64,000 nucleotides of DNA, from contig JAKNDB010000109.1 in assembly GCA_024305405.1 (NCBI GenBank), positions 496,001 through 560,000 on the forward strand. Reading direction: 5' to 3'. Below the pieces are notes generated by a model. That model had not been told where the DNA came from and ran no database searches. It worked only from the letters and a program-made list of their open reading frames with translations. Position numbers and translations under genes: made by a program. The DNA is from Dirofilaria immitis (Eukaryota; Nematoda; Chromadorea; Rhabditida; Onchocercidae). This document shows, one piece after another, positions 1 through 15,300 of the stretch (the first letter of the stretch is position 1; each line of letters opens with the position of its first letter).

Positions 1-348
1 AATTATTAAATTTTAAATTCGAAAAACTTAATTTTTTTAATAAAATAATTACAAATATTTAAATTATTTCAATTTTAATATTAAAATTTATGCTTTCTGC
101 TTGTTTTTATGAAATTGAAAATTTTAATTTCTTAAAAATATTAAATATTTCAATTTTAATTTGAAATTGAAATTTTTTAGGAAAAAAATGAATGAAATTT
201 TAGAATTTAATAAAATTTATTTTAATAATATTTTCAAATTTTATTCTATTTACAATAATATACAATTTTGATGATTATTTTTGAAATTATTATTGATGAA
301 ATTTAAATTTTTGTTTATATTTATTTATTTATTTGTTTATTTTTTCAG

Positions 349-3300
349 GTGCTACTACACCTGTCCAAAATCTTCTTTATGTAAATGCTGAAACAATTGC
401 AACACAATCAGTTGGTTGTCCATCGATGAATGCAACAAAAACAACGGTTGTACAAGGTTTTGGTTGTGCGGATGGTGAAATTTTACGTGAAGGAAATGCG
501 GAAAAACTTCCGGAATGTTGTAAGTGTTTAATTTTTAATCTTTTGACCTTTTGAACTTTTATCAAAGTTTTGCTTAAATTTTGTTATTTTTGAATTGATT
601 TTTTTTTTTTTCATTATTATAAGTTGATTTAAGGAAAAATGAAATGAATGTTTATTTGAATGTAATAAAATTTATTCAAATTTTCTTATTAACTTTTTTA
701 TATTGTAAATTTTGTTTTTGCATTGGAATTTAATTTCAAATTTTTTTATTTTATAAATCAATTTTTTATTTATGTATTTGAGCATAGTATATGTCAAAGT
801 TACTAAAGTTTATTTAAATTTTGCATATTTTATAATTAAGTTTTTATTCTTAACGAAAATATCATAAATTCTTTTTGATTATTTAATAATAATTCTGATT
901 ATTTGAAACTGATTATTTCAAATATGCACATCCGAACATATATATATATGTATCAAAATATCTAATTTAAAATTTGATTTTAAGTTAAAAAAATTTTGAT
1001 TTTAAATTAAAATTTTAAACATTCCATTGGTACAATAAAATATCAATGAGTAAATTTTAGCCAGAAATTTTGATTTTAAATTAAAATTTTAAATATTTAA
1101 AGATGTTAAAAATGGAATTTATTAATTAATAAAATATTTCATTTTTTAGTACAATGTCCTAAAGGAACAGTTCATATTAATAATACCTGTGAATTATGTC
1201 CTGCTGGTAGTTATCAGGATGAGGTAGCACAAACAACCTGTAAACCATGTCCCGAGCAAACTTTTACACAATTTCCTGGATCACAAACATTTAATGCTTG
1301 CCTTCGTATGCTATTATTTTTATTTTATTATAAATAAATTTTAATTTAAATTAACTTAAATTTATTTCCAAAAAATTTAATTTAAATTTTGTTATTTAAA
1401 TTAGAAAAAATTATTAAATGATAATGAAATAATAATTATCAATTAAATGATAAATAATTTATTATAGCTGTTTGTGGAAATGGTATGTTTAGTGAAACCG
1501 GTTTAATACCTTGTCAATTATGTCCTCGACATACCTTTGCTGGTCCACCAACATTTGGTGGCTATAAACAATGTGAACCTTGTCCACAGGTATTATAATA
1601 TCAATTTTAAATTTGGATTTCAAATAATTCGAATTTTAAATTTGAATTCGAATAACTTGAATTTCAAGTTTGAATTCGGAATAATTTGGATTTTAAATTT
1701 TGATTTTAAATAATTTAAATTCCAAAAATTAAGGCATATTTTTAAATGCATTTATGTATTATTTCTAGGAAGAACTTATTGCTTGTTAATTAATTTGGAG
1801 TAAATAAATAAAATGAATTATATTAAATATATGCAAAAATAAGTATTTAATATTCGAAATTCGATTTTAAGTTTTTGACATTTTTTCTATTATAGCATTA
1901 CTAATATTATAATATAAATTAAAATTTAATACTTAAAATTATCAAAAATTAATGCTTATAAATTATATTATAGGGTTCATATACAGCAAAATTAGGCTCT
2001 ACCGGTCCATCACAATGTAAACTTCCATGTCCAGCAGGTCATTTCTCGTTAACAGGTTTAGAACCATGCTCACAATGTCCTATTAATTGGTATCAACCTG
2101 TGCTTGGACAACAAAGGTTAATTAATTTTTTTTTTTGAAAATAAACGTGTTAAATATAAGGTTAATTAATTCTAGGTCTTAGCATTAATATAAACGATAA
2201 TTAATTATTAAATTTTATAATATAATTTTGAGGTTAATATTTCCTTCGCTACATTTCTCATACTTTTTCATTTTTGTTTTTTCTCGCAAATTAGAAATGA
2301 TTAAATAGGAAATGAATTGATAAAATTGATGCAGTAAATTTCATTCAATAAATAAGTTATTGATTTCAAATTTTTTACGAATTCTTTTCTTTTCATTACA
2401 GATGTATAGAATGTCCTAATAATACGATAACACGAGATTCGAGTACGATAGAAGCAACTGATTGTATACCGGTTGATTGTTCAGCGATAAAATGTGAAAA
2501 TAAGGGTACCTGTATGGTGGAAAATCATAAAGCTCTTTGCTTTTGTCGACCTGGGTTTGTAATAAATTTATAATATAAATAGGATATTTGAATGAATGTT
2601 ATTAAAATTATCAGAAATAAATTTACAAAATTATTGGTTAGAAATAAGTTTGAAAAATTAATTGATGGAATTAAATTTGCAAAAATTGTTAAAAGATTTA
2701 TAAAATTTATTCCTTCTAATAAATTTATAAATGATATTAGAAGAGAAATAAGTCTATCAAAAATATATTAGGCAAAATATGTTTATAGAAAATTATCAAA
2801 AAAATAAGTTTAAAAAAAAATTAAATTGTAAAATTAATTTAAGACAAATAAGTTTATCAAATTGTTAAATGATATAAGCTTATAAAATTATCAGAGAAGT
2901 TGAATTTACAACATTATTAGAAACTTTATTTCTTTTAATAAGTTTTTTTATAAATATTAGCATAAATAAATTTTATCAAAATTACTGTAACTAATTTAAT
3001 TGCCATATCGTTACAGTATATCATATGAAATTAATAAATGTTATTTATTATTTTAAATGATTAAATTTAGATATTATTTTTTTGTCACCTAAAAATATAT
3101 TATTTATCATTTGAAAATTTAAATTTAAATATTATTTATCACTTATTTAAATGTTATTAATCATTTAAATAATTATCTTATCATTTAAATGGCAATAATT
3201 TAAAAAATATTATAAACTATTAATTTACGGTGCTAGCCAATAAACTTGTTTCTAATTCTAACAATCATTTCAATAATATCTCATAAGCTTACTCCCAAAC

Positions 3301-6300
3301 TTTTTATCTCGCAAGTTTACGTGAAGATTTTTATCATAAGTTTATCTCAAATTTTTTATCTCGTAGGTTCGCCTGAAGCTTTTTATCATAAATTTGCCTC
3401 AAACTTTTTCTCATAAGTTTACTTGAAGTTTTTTTCGGATAAATAACTCTCATAGCTTAATTTTTCACTGATAATTCTTTCTCTTAATTCCTGTTTGATA
3501 TTTAAATTTTAAGATTAAAATTTTAAAATTTTTAATTAAATAATTAATTACCAAATTATTCCAGATATACTGGTAAATATTGTGAAGAACAAATGCCATT
3601 ATGTAACACACAACCATGTTTTAATGAAGGAATTTGTGAAGCTTCAGGTGGTACATTTCGCTGTATATGCGCACAAAGTTTGTTTAATTTTTTTTTTTTA
3701 ATTTGAAATAAAATATTTTATTCTTTCTTTGCATATAATTTATATAAGCAATTCTTTTGAAATTGATCATATGGCCGTAAATTCGAAATTAAATTTTTAT
3801 TTTGTAAAATCGAATATAATTTATATTTGAATATTAATTTATACCGGCAAACTTTTTAAATTGACCACATGGCCGTGAATTTGAAATTAAATTTCATTTA
3901 TATTAATTTATATATATATATGTAATTAAAGATTATACGGGAAGTAGATGTCAATTTGGTCCGGATGAATGTATCGGAACAAGTTGTCCAAATGGAGGTG
4001 TATGTCATGATTTACCTGGATTAGGAACAACAAAATGTATTTGCAGGTTTGGAATAATTTTTATTTTTTTCCCCCGCCCTCCCACCTTCTGCATTATACC
4101 TCAATAAAATTTTAAAAATACTCCTACGATTGACCTATAATATGATATTTTCAGAACCGGTTTTACTGGTCCGGATTGTTCACAAATTGTTGATCCATGT
4201 TTTATGGATAATCCATGCAAACATGGCGCTGATTGTGTACCATTACAATTAGGCCGATATAAGTGTAAATGTTTACCGGGATGGACTGGGCCAACATGTT
4301 CTATCAATATTGGTTAATTTTTTTTGTTTATTATTCTGTAATTAATATTAATTAATTAAGTGATAGTATTGAATTCATTAAATGATAATATCAATTAATC
4401 ACAATCACATAATATATGATACTGTAATTTAATGCTAAGTTTTAATTTTATATTTTTGTAAATTTCATTTATACGAATAGTTAATTAATAATTGAACAGA
4501 ATTAAATAAATCAATGCTTAAAATTTAAATGAAAAAAAAATCAATAAATGCATCTATCATATCTATTTGCTTTTACATATTTAGATGATTGTGCGGATAA
4601 TCCATGTGCGATGAATGCAACATGTACCGATCTTGTTAACGATTTTCGCTGTGAATGTCCACCGGGATTTACCGGTAAACGTTGTAATGAGAAGATTATC
4701 TTTGTGCACAAAATCCATGTATTAATGGATTATGTGTTGATATGTTACATACACAACGATGTATATGCGAACCAGGATGGACCGGTGAAATTTGTAATAT
4801 GAAAATTGATCAATGCATATCACATCCATGCTTAAATGGTGCTACATGCAAAGATCAGGTTGAATATTTTAAATTATTGATTAAAATATGATTAAAATTT
4901 CAACAATAATAGTAGCAATCAATATTGATTGCTATTTATTTATTTATTTTTTGCTTGTTTGTTTGCTTTTTAATAAAATTATTTTTGATTATTTCATATG
5001 CCAAATTTATTCCGATTATTTAATATTCGAAATTTAATTTATTTCGATTATTTCATATTCGAAATTTAATTTACTCCGATTATTTTATTATTACAATTTT
5101 ATTTCGCTTAGTTAATATTCAAAATTAAATTTATTCCGATTATTTAATATTCGAAATTTAATTTATCTCAATTATTTAATATTTCAAATTTATTTCGATT
5201 ATTTAATACTCCAAATTTATTTTGGTAGCTTAGCACTTCAAATTTAATTTATTTCGATTATTTCATTACTGAAATTTTATTCCGATTATTTAATATTTCA
5301 AATTTATTCCGATCATTTAATATGCGAAATTTAATTTATTTCGATTATTTCATATTCGAAATTTAATTTACTTCGATTATTTCATTACTGCAATTTTATT
5401 TCCATTATTTAATGCTCCAAATTTATTTTGGTAGCTTAGTATTTCAAATTTAATTTGTTTCGATTATTTCATATTTCAAAAAAAAAATTAAATAAATTTG
5501 ATTTTATAAATTTTGAACAAAATAAATTGTATTTATAACTTTTATTGTTTTTACCATTTTTTAAATAATTAATTGTTCATCCATTTCTATGCTATTAAAA
5601 TATAAAATAATCGAAATAAGTTTAATTCATTTTAATTATATTAATTATTAAAAGTAATATTTAATATATTATTATTAATATAATATTTGAATTTATTCGC
5701 TTTTTCTTGCGAATTATTTTAATTTGAATTTAATTTTATTTAAATTAGACAATTAATTTTATTTAAATTAGATGAATTCAATTTCAAAAATATTCAAATT
5801 AATTGATTTCATATAGATTGATGGATTCAGTTGTCAATGTGCACCTGGATTTCATGGTTTCTCTGTCAACATATGACCGATCATTGTGCGACATCACCAT
5901 GTAGGAATCATGCGACATGTGTGAATCAAGGAGCACAATATATGTGCGAATGTTCATTAGGCTTTGAAGGTTAAATAAATAATATAATATTAATTGAAAA
6001 TTGAAATTTTTAAATTTCAATTTTTAATCTAAAAATGAACTGAACTTAAATTTAAAATTAAATTGTAAAAATTTTTATAAATATACGAACAAAAAACATT
6101 TTAATTTTTAATCGGAAAAATCGATTGTTAAAATGAATTTAATTTTAAATTTAAAATTAAATTGTAAAAATTTTCTTAAGCTTAAAATTAAATATTCCAA
6201 TTTTTACTGAAAAAAATCGATTGTTGAAATGAATTGAAATTTAAATTTACAAATTTGAAATTAAAATCAAACATTCGACGTTTAGTTGTTAAAAGTTAGC

Positions 6301-9300
6301 CATTGAAATGTAATTAAATTTAAAATTGAATTATAAAAATTTTTTTATAATTTATAATTAAAAAAAAAAGCAAACGATGCATTCATAATATTTGATTAAT
6401 ATTTAAATAAAAAATTTTAATAAAAATTTATATATTTAATTTTTGAAAAAAATAATTTTTATTCATTTAATTAATTAATTAATTAAGTTTTTTTTTTTTT
6501 TCAGGTGCACATTGTGAACATAATAGAAATGAATGTGATTTATTGCATAAATGCTCTCAAGAAGGTACTGAACTTTGTGAAGATTTAATTAATGGTTATA
6601 AATGTAACTGTCGTCATGGTTATACGGGCGAATTATGCGAAATTCATATTGATCAAGTAATTCGATTAATTAAATTATTAAATTATTTTTTTGTTCAAAC
6701 TTTTTCTTTTTTTCTTTTTCTAAAAATAAATAAAATTTTTAAATTTAAAATTTTTAATTTAATTATTTTAATTTTAAATTTTTAAATTTAAAAGAAATTT
6801 ATTTTTTAAGTTATCAAATATTTCAATTAATTAATTAATATTTTTGCAAAATTTAAAAAGTTAAAAAATTTTTAAAATTTAATTATTTTAATTAAATTTC
6901 AAAAAAGTGAAATTTTTTTTTTCAGTGTGCATCAGAACCATGTCTTAATAATGGTACATGTATTGATACCGGTTCACAGTATCGATGTGATTGTCCACGC
7001 GGTTGGAAAGGTAGTAGATGTGAGGAAGAGGATGGTTTATGCGCATTAAATCCATGTCATAATAATGCGCATTGTGTTAATCTTGTTGGTGATTATTTTT
7101 GTGTTTGTCCGGAAGGTGTTAGTGGTAAAGATTGTGAAATTGCACCAAATCGTTGTTTGGGTGAACCATGTCATAATGGTGGTGTTTGCGGTGATTTTGG
7201 TTCACATTTAGAATGTACCTGTCCAAAAGGTAACAATTTAGAAATGTATATTATTTTCTTTTATTAAAATTCTTGAAGAATTATATTAAAAATTTTTTAA
7301 ACACATAATATTATTTAAAATATCGAAAAATGAAAAGTATAAATTAATAAATTTATTTTAATTATTATATTATTTAATTATTCAATTACTATATTAATTA
7401 TTATAAAAAACGAAAAATATTTAAAACAAATATATTCTGATAAAATATTAGAGTTAAGTTCGTTTGTTTTTTGAATTAAATTATTAATTTTTTATCATAT
7501 TTTATTAAGCGAATTAAAGTAATTAATTAATTGAATGATTAATTAATTAATTATTAAAGGATTAATTAATTTTATAGATTTTATCGGTGCTGGATGTCAA
7601 TATGAATTAGATGCATGTCAAGAAGGTGTATGTCAAAATGATGCTGTTTGTGAATTACTTGAAGGAGGCAATTACAGGTGTATCTGTGAACCAGGTAAAG
7701 TTTTTTTGAGTTATCATTGTTTTTTATTTGATTAGTATATCTTCGAGATTGATAGAAATATAACTAATAATGTTTGGATATTGGCTTAAATATCCTATCC
7801 TTGACTTGAAAATCCAATAATATTTGGACAGCTTATACTTGGCCTAAAAATCTAATATTATTTCAATATCTTATACTGGGCCTAAAATTTTGACACTATT
7901 TAAATAACCATCCTTGATTTAAACCATTTAAATATCCTATCCTTGGCTAAAAAATCTGATAATTAATATCCTATTCTTGACTTCAAAATCCGATTTATTT
8001 TGCCTGAAATATTAAGTTTAAATTAGTCATAAATCTATATATTAATGTAAAGTTAATAAAAATTATATGATTAGTTAAAGATCATCGATCGATTGTTTCT
8101 ATTTAAATTATTTAATTTCTATATGTTTCTTTCTTTTTTCCTCTCTCTTTCTAAAAATAAATTTAAAAAAAAAAATTTCTCTACTGATTTCTTGTAATCT
8201 TTAAAATTATGCTACTAACATTTCAATAGATTACGGTAATATTTAAAAATTTTCGTAAAATATAAATTTGTATAATTAAAAAAAAAAAGGAATTATTTAT
8301 TTATATAAAATGCAAAAATTTATTTATTACAAAATAATTTTTTAAAGAAAAAAAATTGGAAATAAATAAATTGAAACTTTTTTTTTTTTTTAAATATTTG
8401 ATATTTTTTTAGGATTTACTGGACAAAATTGTGAAACAAATATCAATGATTGTTCACCATCACCATGTCCTCTTGCAGCAACTTGCATCGATCAGGTATA
8501 TTATTATCATCATATTTCAATTATCACAATAATTAAATTATCAAAAACCAATAATTAAATTATTAATTAAATTAATTATAAATGAAATTTGTTAAATTTT
8601 AGGTTGGTAGTTTCTTCTGTCAATGCCCATTTAACATGACCGGTTTAAATTGTGATAAGGTTATTGATGAAGATTATGATTTCCATTTCTATGATCCAAT
8701 ATTGCCTGCTGCTGCAGCATTATCAGTTCCATTCAAATTTACATCATCTGCTTTTACAATCTCATTATGGGTTAAATTTGATATACCATTAACACGAGGA
8801 ACTGTTCTAACACTCTATAATAGCAGGTATTATTAATATTTACATATCAATCAATTACTACTTATCATTTTATCATTTATCATTTATTAGCTATCAATTG
8901 AGAAATTTCATTTCTTGCTAAATCATTTAATCTATTACTATAATTATTAGTAATTAATTTATTGACAATTTTAAATTAAGTATAAAATTATACGATTATA
9001 TTTTCATTATATGATTGTATAACTATTATTTTCTTTTTTCATTTTAATAATTTACAGAGAAAGTAATTATCCATCAAAGATAAGCGAATTATTACGAATA
9101 TCAGCTGATAACATTCATTTAAATCTTTTACACGATGAAACACCGTTAAATCTACATTTTCCATCAACTCAACGATTAAATGATGGTAATTGGAATAATC
9201 TAGTGATAACATGGCAATCAATTGATGGTTCATATTCATTGATATGGAATGCTGTACGAATATATGCTGATATTGGTTATGGTACTGGCAAAATTTTAGA

Positions 9301-12300
9301 TATTAAGTTTGTTTTTTTCATAGCTACCTTTTTTTTCAAGACAAAATTAATATATTTTAATATCATATATTTATTTGTGATATTGAAATTCTCTCCCTCT
9401 CAAAAAAAAAAAAGAGAAATTAATTAAACATTTAAAAATATCAAATAAATAGAAGGATTTGTAATGATCATAATTATCAGTGCATGGTTATCACTTGGTG
9501 AACCAATCAATGAATTTTCAAATGAACCAAAATTTGTTGGTTCAATAACACGAGTAAATATTTGGAAACGTGTAATTGATTTTGAAGATGAAATTCCATC
9601 AATTGTTCATCAATGTCAGCAACAACAGGTAATTATTTCATTGTTTAGTCTAAAATTTTTAACAAATCCTTTATAGGTCAATAATAATTTATCACTGATC
9701 TTATGATATGATGATAATTTGATAGTCTTAATCTGAAAAGTCTTATCTTACTACTAATAAAACATATATGATATAAAAGTTTCTATCATTTATTTATGCT
9801 TATTTCAATAATAATTTATCACTTATTTCATTTGATATAAATGATAAGGCTAATGCCTGGTCTTACTTATAATATAGCATATGATAAGAATTTTTATCAT
9901 TTATTTCTCTAGGTTATTTATGATGGTCTTATCTTACGTTTTGCTGGTTATACGCGACTTTCTGGAAAAGTTGAAAAAGTTGTACGAAGTAGTTGTGGAC
10001 GAGATTACAATCGTCAACCGGCCAAAAAATTGAAATTCTCAGTTGTCCATCGGATATTTTTACTATTTCACATCAAAAAGAAGTTTGATATTAAACATTT
10101 AATTATTTTTCGAAAATTTTAATTTTATATAAAATTTTTATAAAATCAAATTTAAAATTATATTTGAATTTTGAAAAAAAATTTTAAATTAAATAGGTAA
10201 ATTCTTTCGCATAAATTAATAATAATTATTTACAGGTAAATATTACATGGCAAGAACCAGTGTTTAAATCAGTTAATGGTTATTTAGATGTTAAAAGAAA
10301 TTTGAAACCAGGTCAAGTATTTACATGGGGTGAATATCTTGTAGTTTATCTTGCCAAAGATAATCATTCAATGGCTGAGTGCATCTTTAAGGTTAGTTCA
10401 TTTGAACTTTGAACTATCAAAATTTGTATATTAATTGATAATCTACGAATGTAAGAAATGATATATAATTATAATTTAAAGATAAATTATTACTAAATTT
10501 GATTAGTATTAAGCATTTTATAATTTCTATAATAATTATTTAATTTTTCAGATTCATGTATCACGTGATTTTTGTCCTACATTACAAGATCCATTACATG
10601 GTGTTCAAGCTTGTGAATCATGGGGACCGCAATTACGTTATAAGGCTTGTTCAATTGAATGTGAAAATGGTTATGAATTTAGTATTGAACCACCAGTTTT
10701 CTATACCTGTTCATCAGATGGTCAATGGAGGCCGCGTGCCGTAAATGCTTACACGTTTCGTTATCCGCAATGTACGAAGTAAGTAAGCTACGAGTTTATC
10801 GTATTATTTACGTCTTTTCACGTAATTCATATTTTCCACGCTATCCGAAAATAGTTCAATATTTATTCATATTTAAATTTTCATCGTCCAATTCTTTTTT
10901 TTTTTTTTTTTTTACAGAGCACATCCAGCAATACGTGTTGCTGAAGTATCCATTAATTATCCGACCGTATCAATTTGTAACGCAGCTGGTCGTAATACAT
11001 TAGCTGAAAAACTTTCGCAACGAATTGAATTATTAAATAGCAAATGGAATATTTATTCGATTAGGTAATTCGAGAATTCATATGATAATTTTAATTAATT
11101 AATTTTTTTTTGATACTTAAATTTTTCAAAACTATCAATGTTATTATACCTGTAATAAGCTTCATTTTTTTTTTTTTGGATTATGTAAAAATCTATAATA
11201 CAGTATAAATTTATATTAATATTTAAAAATAAATTAATTACAATAAGATAAGTGAATTAATTACAGTAATATAAGTGATCATTCAACGTTCAACATATCG
11301 GTACAATGCTTTGCCGGAAATGATGAAACTACCGTAACCGCAACAGATGCAACTGTACGATTACGTCGTGAAGCGCAAAACTTTTTCAACGTCAAAGTTT
11401 CTATACCTATTACAAAGTATATCCATTTTGTTATTTTGGAGAGTAGAGGAATGAGGAAAAAACTTTATTTAAATTAATAAAATTTTTATTGAAAATAATA
11501 AATAACAAAGTTGAAAAGGCTTATTTAAAAGTAAATAAGTTATTTTTTTTTCTTTTAAAATTTATGCTAAATTTTTTAGTGATATTTTGGAAAATCGTAA
11601 AACAGGACAACGAGCAAAAGTATCAGATGTATTAGAAAATGAAATTCTACTCGAAGATATATTTAGTTTGGAACAAGTAAGCGTATGAAAATTTTAGAAG
11701 TTATCTAATTAGTAAATTAATTAATTAATTAATTAATCAATTAATTTTTCATTTATAAACTTATGCATAACTTATTTATTTGATTTTAAAAAAGAAAAAC
11801 TTTCTCAATATTCAATGCATTAAATAATATCAAATAATATTGATTAATTTATAGCTAATGATATGATTTGATGATAATTTTATACTCAATTATAATTGCT
11901 TATCAAATATATTGTTTAAAATTAATTTTTTTTTTGTTTCAGGTAATTCCAAATGGTCGACCAGATTTGAATAGTTTTGAGTTAAAACAACGACATATAT
12001 GTGAAATGGGAACTGTTAATGTTCGTAATCTATGCGGTAAATAATTTATACAAAAAAATTTTTAATATTTAACTTAATTAATTAGCAAATTTAAAAAAAA
12101 AAACTTTTTTATGAATAATTAAAATAGATTAGGAAATTTTGAAATTATTACAAATTGATTAATTTAATTTATTTTTATTGATTTTAGAGAAAATTTATTG
12201 TTAAAATTTATAGTACCATACGCATCAGGCTCATTTTATACTTTATTAACGCGTAGATTTAGAGAAAATTTTAATGTTAAAATTTATAGTACCATGCGCA

Positions 12301-15300
12301 CCAGGCTCATTTTATGATTCATCAACACGTACTTGTAAATTATGCATGATCGATGAATATCAACCACGTGCAGCACAAAGTTCATGCTTACCTTGTCCTC
12401 GAGGACATGTTACAACAGCTCCCGGTTCAGCGCTTTTAACCGATTGTAAAAGTACGAATTTTTTCCTAATTTGTTGTATTCATTTAGCGTACGATTTTAT
12501 CGTTTCCTTTGCATAGATTTTTCTGATAATACAACGATTAATTTAAAATGTTTATCAATTATCAGTAAATCAATATTAATTATAATAGACATTCGATGAA
12601 ATAGATTAAAAATTAGCGATAAGCAATTATCAATAACGTAATTGTTTGCTAGATTGAAGAAATGATTTTCCTATTGATATCATTTTAGTTAAGCTATAAA
12701 GAGAATTAAGAAAAATGAATGAATTGATTAAAGAAGTAAATAAAATAAGTTTATTAATAATTTTTTTTTTTTCAAATGGCTATTTGTTTATTTATAATTA
12801 AACAAAAATAAATGATAATTTATTGTTAAAAATTATCAATTAAATAAATTTAAAGATATATGCGAAGCTGGTTCAATGTTTAATATCAGTAGTGGTACTT
12901 GTGAACCATGTGGATTTGGTTTTTATCAACCTGTATCAGGTGCATTCAATTGTATACCATGTGGTGTTGGTAAAACAACATTAAAAGAAACATCAACTGC
13001 TGAAGATGAATGTCGTGATGAATGTCCTGGTAAATATTTCTTTTTTTTTTTTTTTTTTTTGAAAAATTTTGATTGAAGAAAATTAAATTTTGAAATAATC
13101 AAAAATTTAAAATAGCAAAAGAATTTGAATGAATTTTTGAATTGCAATTAATAAATTCCAATAATTGTATTTTAGAATTTACCGTAATGTATTGCTTAAT
13201 TTGAATTTCATTTTTCTTTTTTTTTTTTTTTTTTTTTAATTAAAACTAAATGATAACAACGAATAATCTTCTTTTGATCATATTTGCTCAATTATAATTT
13301 TTCTTTTCTTTTCTTCTTTTTTTTTTTGTCTTATAATATCGTCGATTAATTTTTATATCGAACATATCATTTATCATCGATTATTGATATTTTAATGAAT
13401 TCAAATTAAATTTTAAATTTGAATTTTCTTTCTTTAAAAAAGTAGAATTAAAATTTGATAATATTAAAATGAATTTTTTCATTCCCTTTATTAATTTTTA
13501 ATATTTTAGATGGTGAACATTTAACACAAGTTGGTGTTTGTTTACCATGTCCACAAGGAACCTATCGTACACGTGGTATTCATAAAAGTTGTGTTGATTG
13601 TCCACCAGGTACAACTACCGAAGGAACCGCATCAATTCGTCGTATGCAATGTAATACACCAAAATGTTCCGCTGGCCAATTTCTTGTTACGACCACGTAA
13701 GTTAATCTTTTTTTTTTTTAACATGAAAGGTAAGAATGGTTTTAGGAAGAAAAGAAAAAAGAAATTATTAAAAATTTTCTCCAAGCTAAGAAAACAAATA
13801 AAATAGATATATATGTATTATAATTTCAAATTAAATTTTAATATTTAATTATATTAGTAATATAATTTATATTATTATTAATTTCAGTAAACAATGTCAA
13901 TTTTGTCCTCGTGGAACATTCCAGGATGAAGAAATTCAAACTGTTTGCAAACTTTGTCCACCTGATCATACTACTGCTGCACAGGGTTATTTAAAAAAAA
14001 AAATTGCTAATTACTTTAACACTAAATTATAAATTTTAAAAGTTATCAATTGTTTAATTATGATATAATATTAAATCTCGAATTATCAATTATCAATTAT
14101 AGTTTAAAATAATGTATTAATTTTATAGTTTATCATTTTTAATAAGACAGATAATATTATTATCGATACTTTTGAAGTTTATTTTAAGGCTAATTTAATT
14201 GTTTAATTTAGGTGCAACTCAAGCAAGTCAATGTTATTCAACAAATCAATGTGCTACTGGTGAAGATAACTGTTCATGGCATGCTGTTTGTATCGATTTA
14301 CCAGATGATAATGATATACCATCTTATCAGTGCAAATGTAAACCTGGTTACAAAGGAAATGGAACACATTGCCAAGGTTGTAAAAAATAATTTCTATATT
14401 TTTGTAAATATATAAATCATAATTTTAAAATATCTAATCATAATTTCAAAATGCAATTATAATTTTGAAAGAGATTTGTTAGTGTTAATAATGTTGCAAA
14501 AATTGATTATCAACGCAAATGTAGGAGCAGATAAATAATTATCATTTATCTCTTCGAAATATATGAATAAAATTATTATACATTGGCAAAGTAAACAAAT
14601 GATAATTGGTGAAATTTTTTAACTTAAATTATTATTTCAAATTTTTTTAAATTTTAAATAATTTTTGGCCTAAATTATGATTTGCTTTTATCACTATTTT
14701 ATCAATAACTTTTATTTTATCATTAATCAATTTATAATAGAGAAAAAAAAATATTTTTAGATGCTTGCAATAATTTTTGCCTTAATGATGGTACTTGTAA
14801 GAAGAATCCAATTGGTTATGTGGAATGCATTTGTAAGGAGAATTTCTCAGGCGATCGTTGCGAGGTAAACTAAAATTAATTTTGAAAAAAATTAAGAAAA
14901 TTTCAAATAATAGTATTATTTATTTATTTAAAAAAAAGTTTTATTTATTTGTCATTTTATATTTTTTTTTTAATGCGAATAAATTATCATTTTAATAATC
15001 ATAATATAGGTTCGCTTTCAAGCTCGAACACAAAAAGTTGCTCTTATCACAGCTGGTATTGGTGGTATTGTAACAATTCTTGTCATTATTGTTATTATCA
15101 TTTGGATGATATCATATCGATTTAATCGAGTTGATGATTCATCGGAACCGGAAAAATGTCCGGTTGAGGAAAATACACATACCAATTTCTTATATGGACG
15201 AATTCCAAGTGAACAACCAAGGTTGGTGATATATTGATTAGGGGTGGAGGGGGAGAGGGGATGGGGAGGAAGAGGAGGGAAAAATGAGAATTTTTAAATA

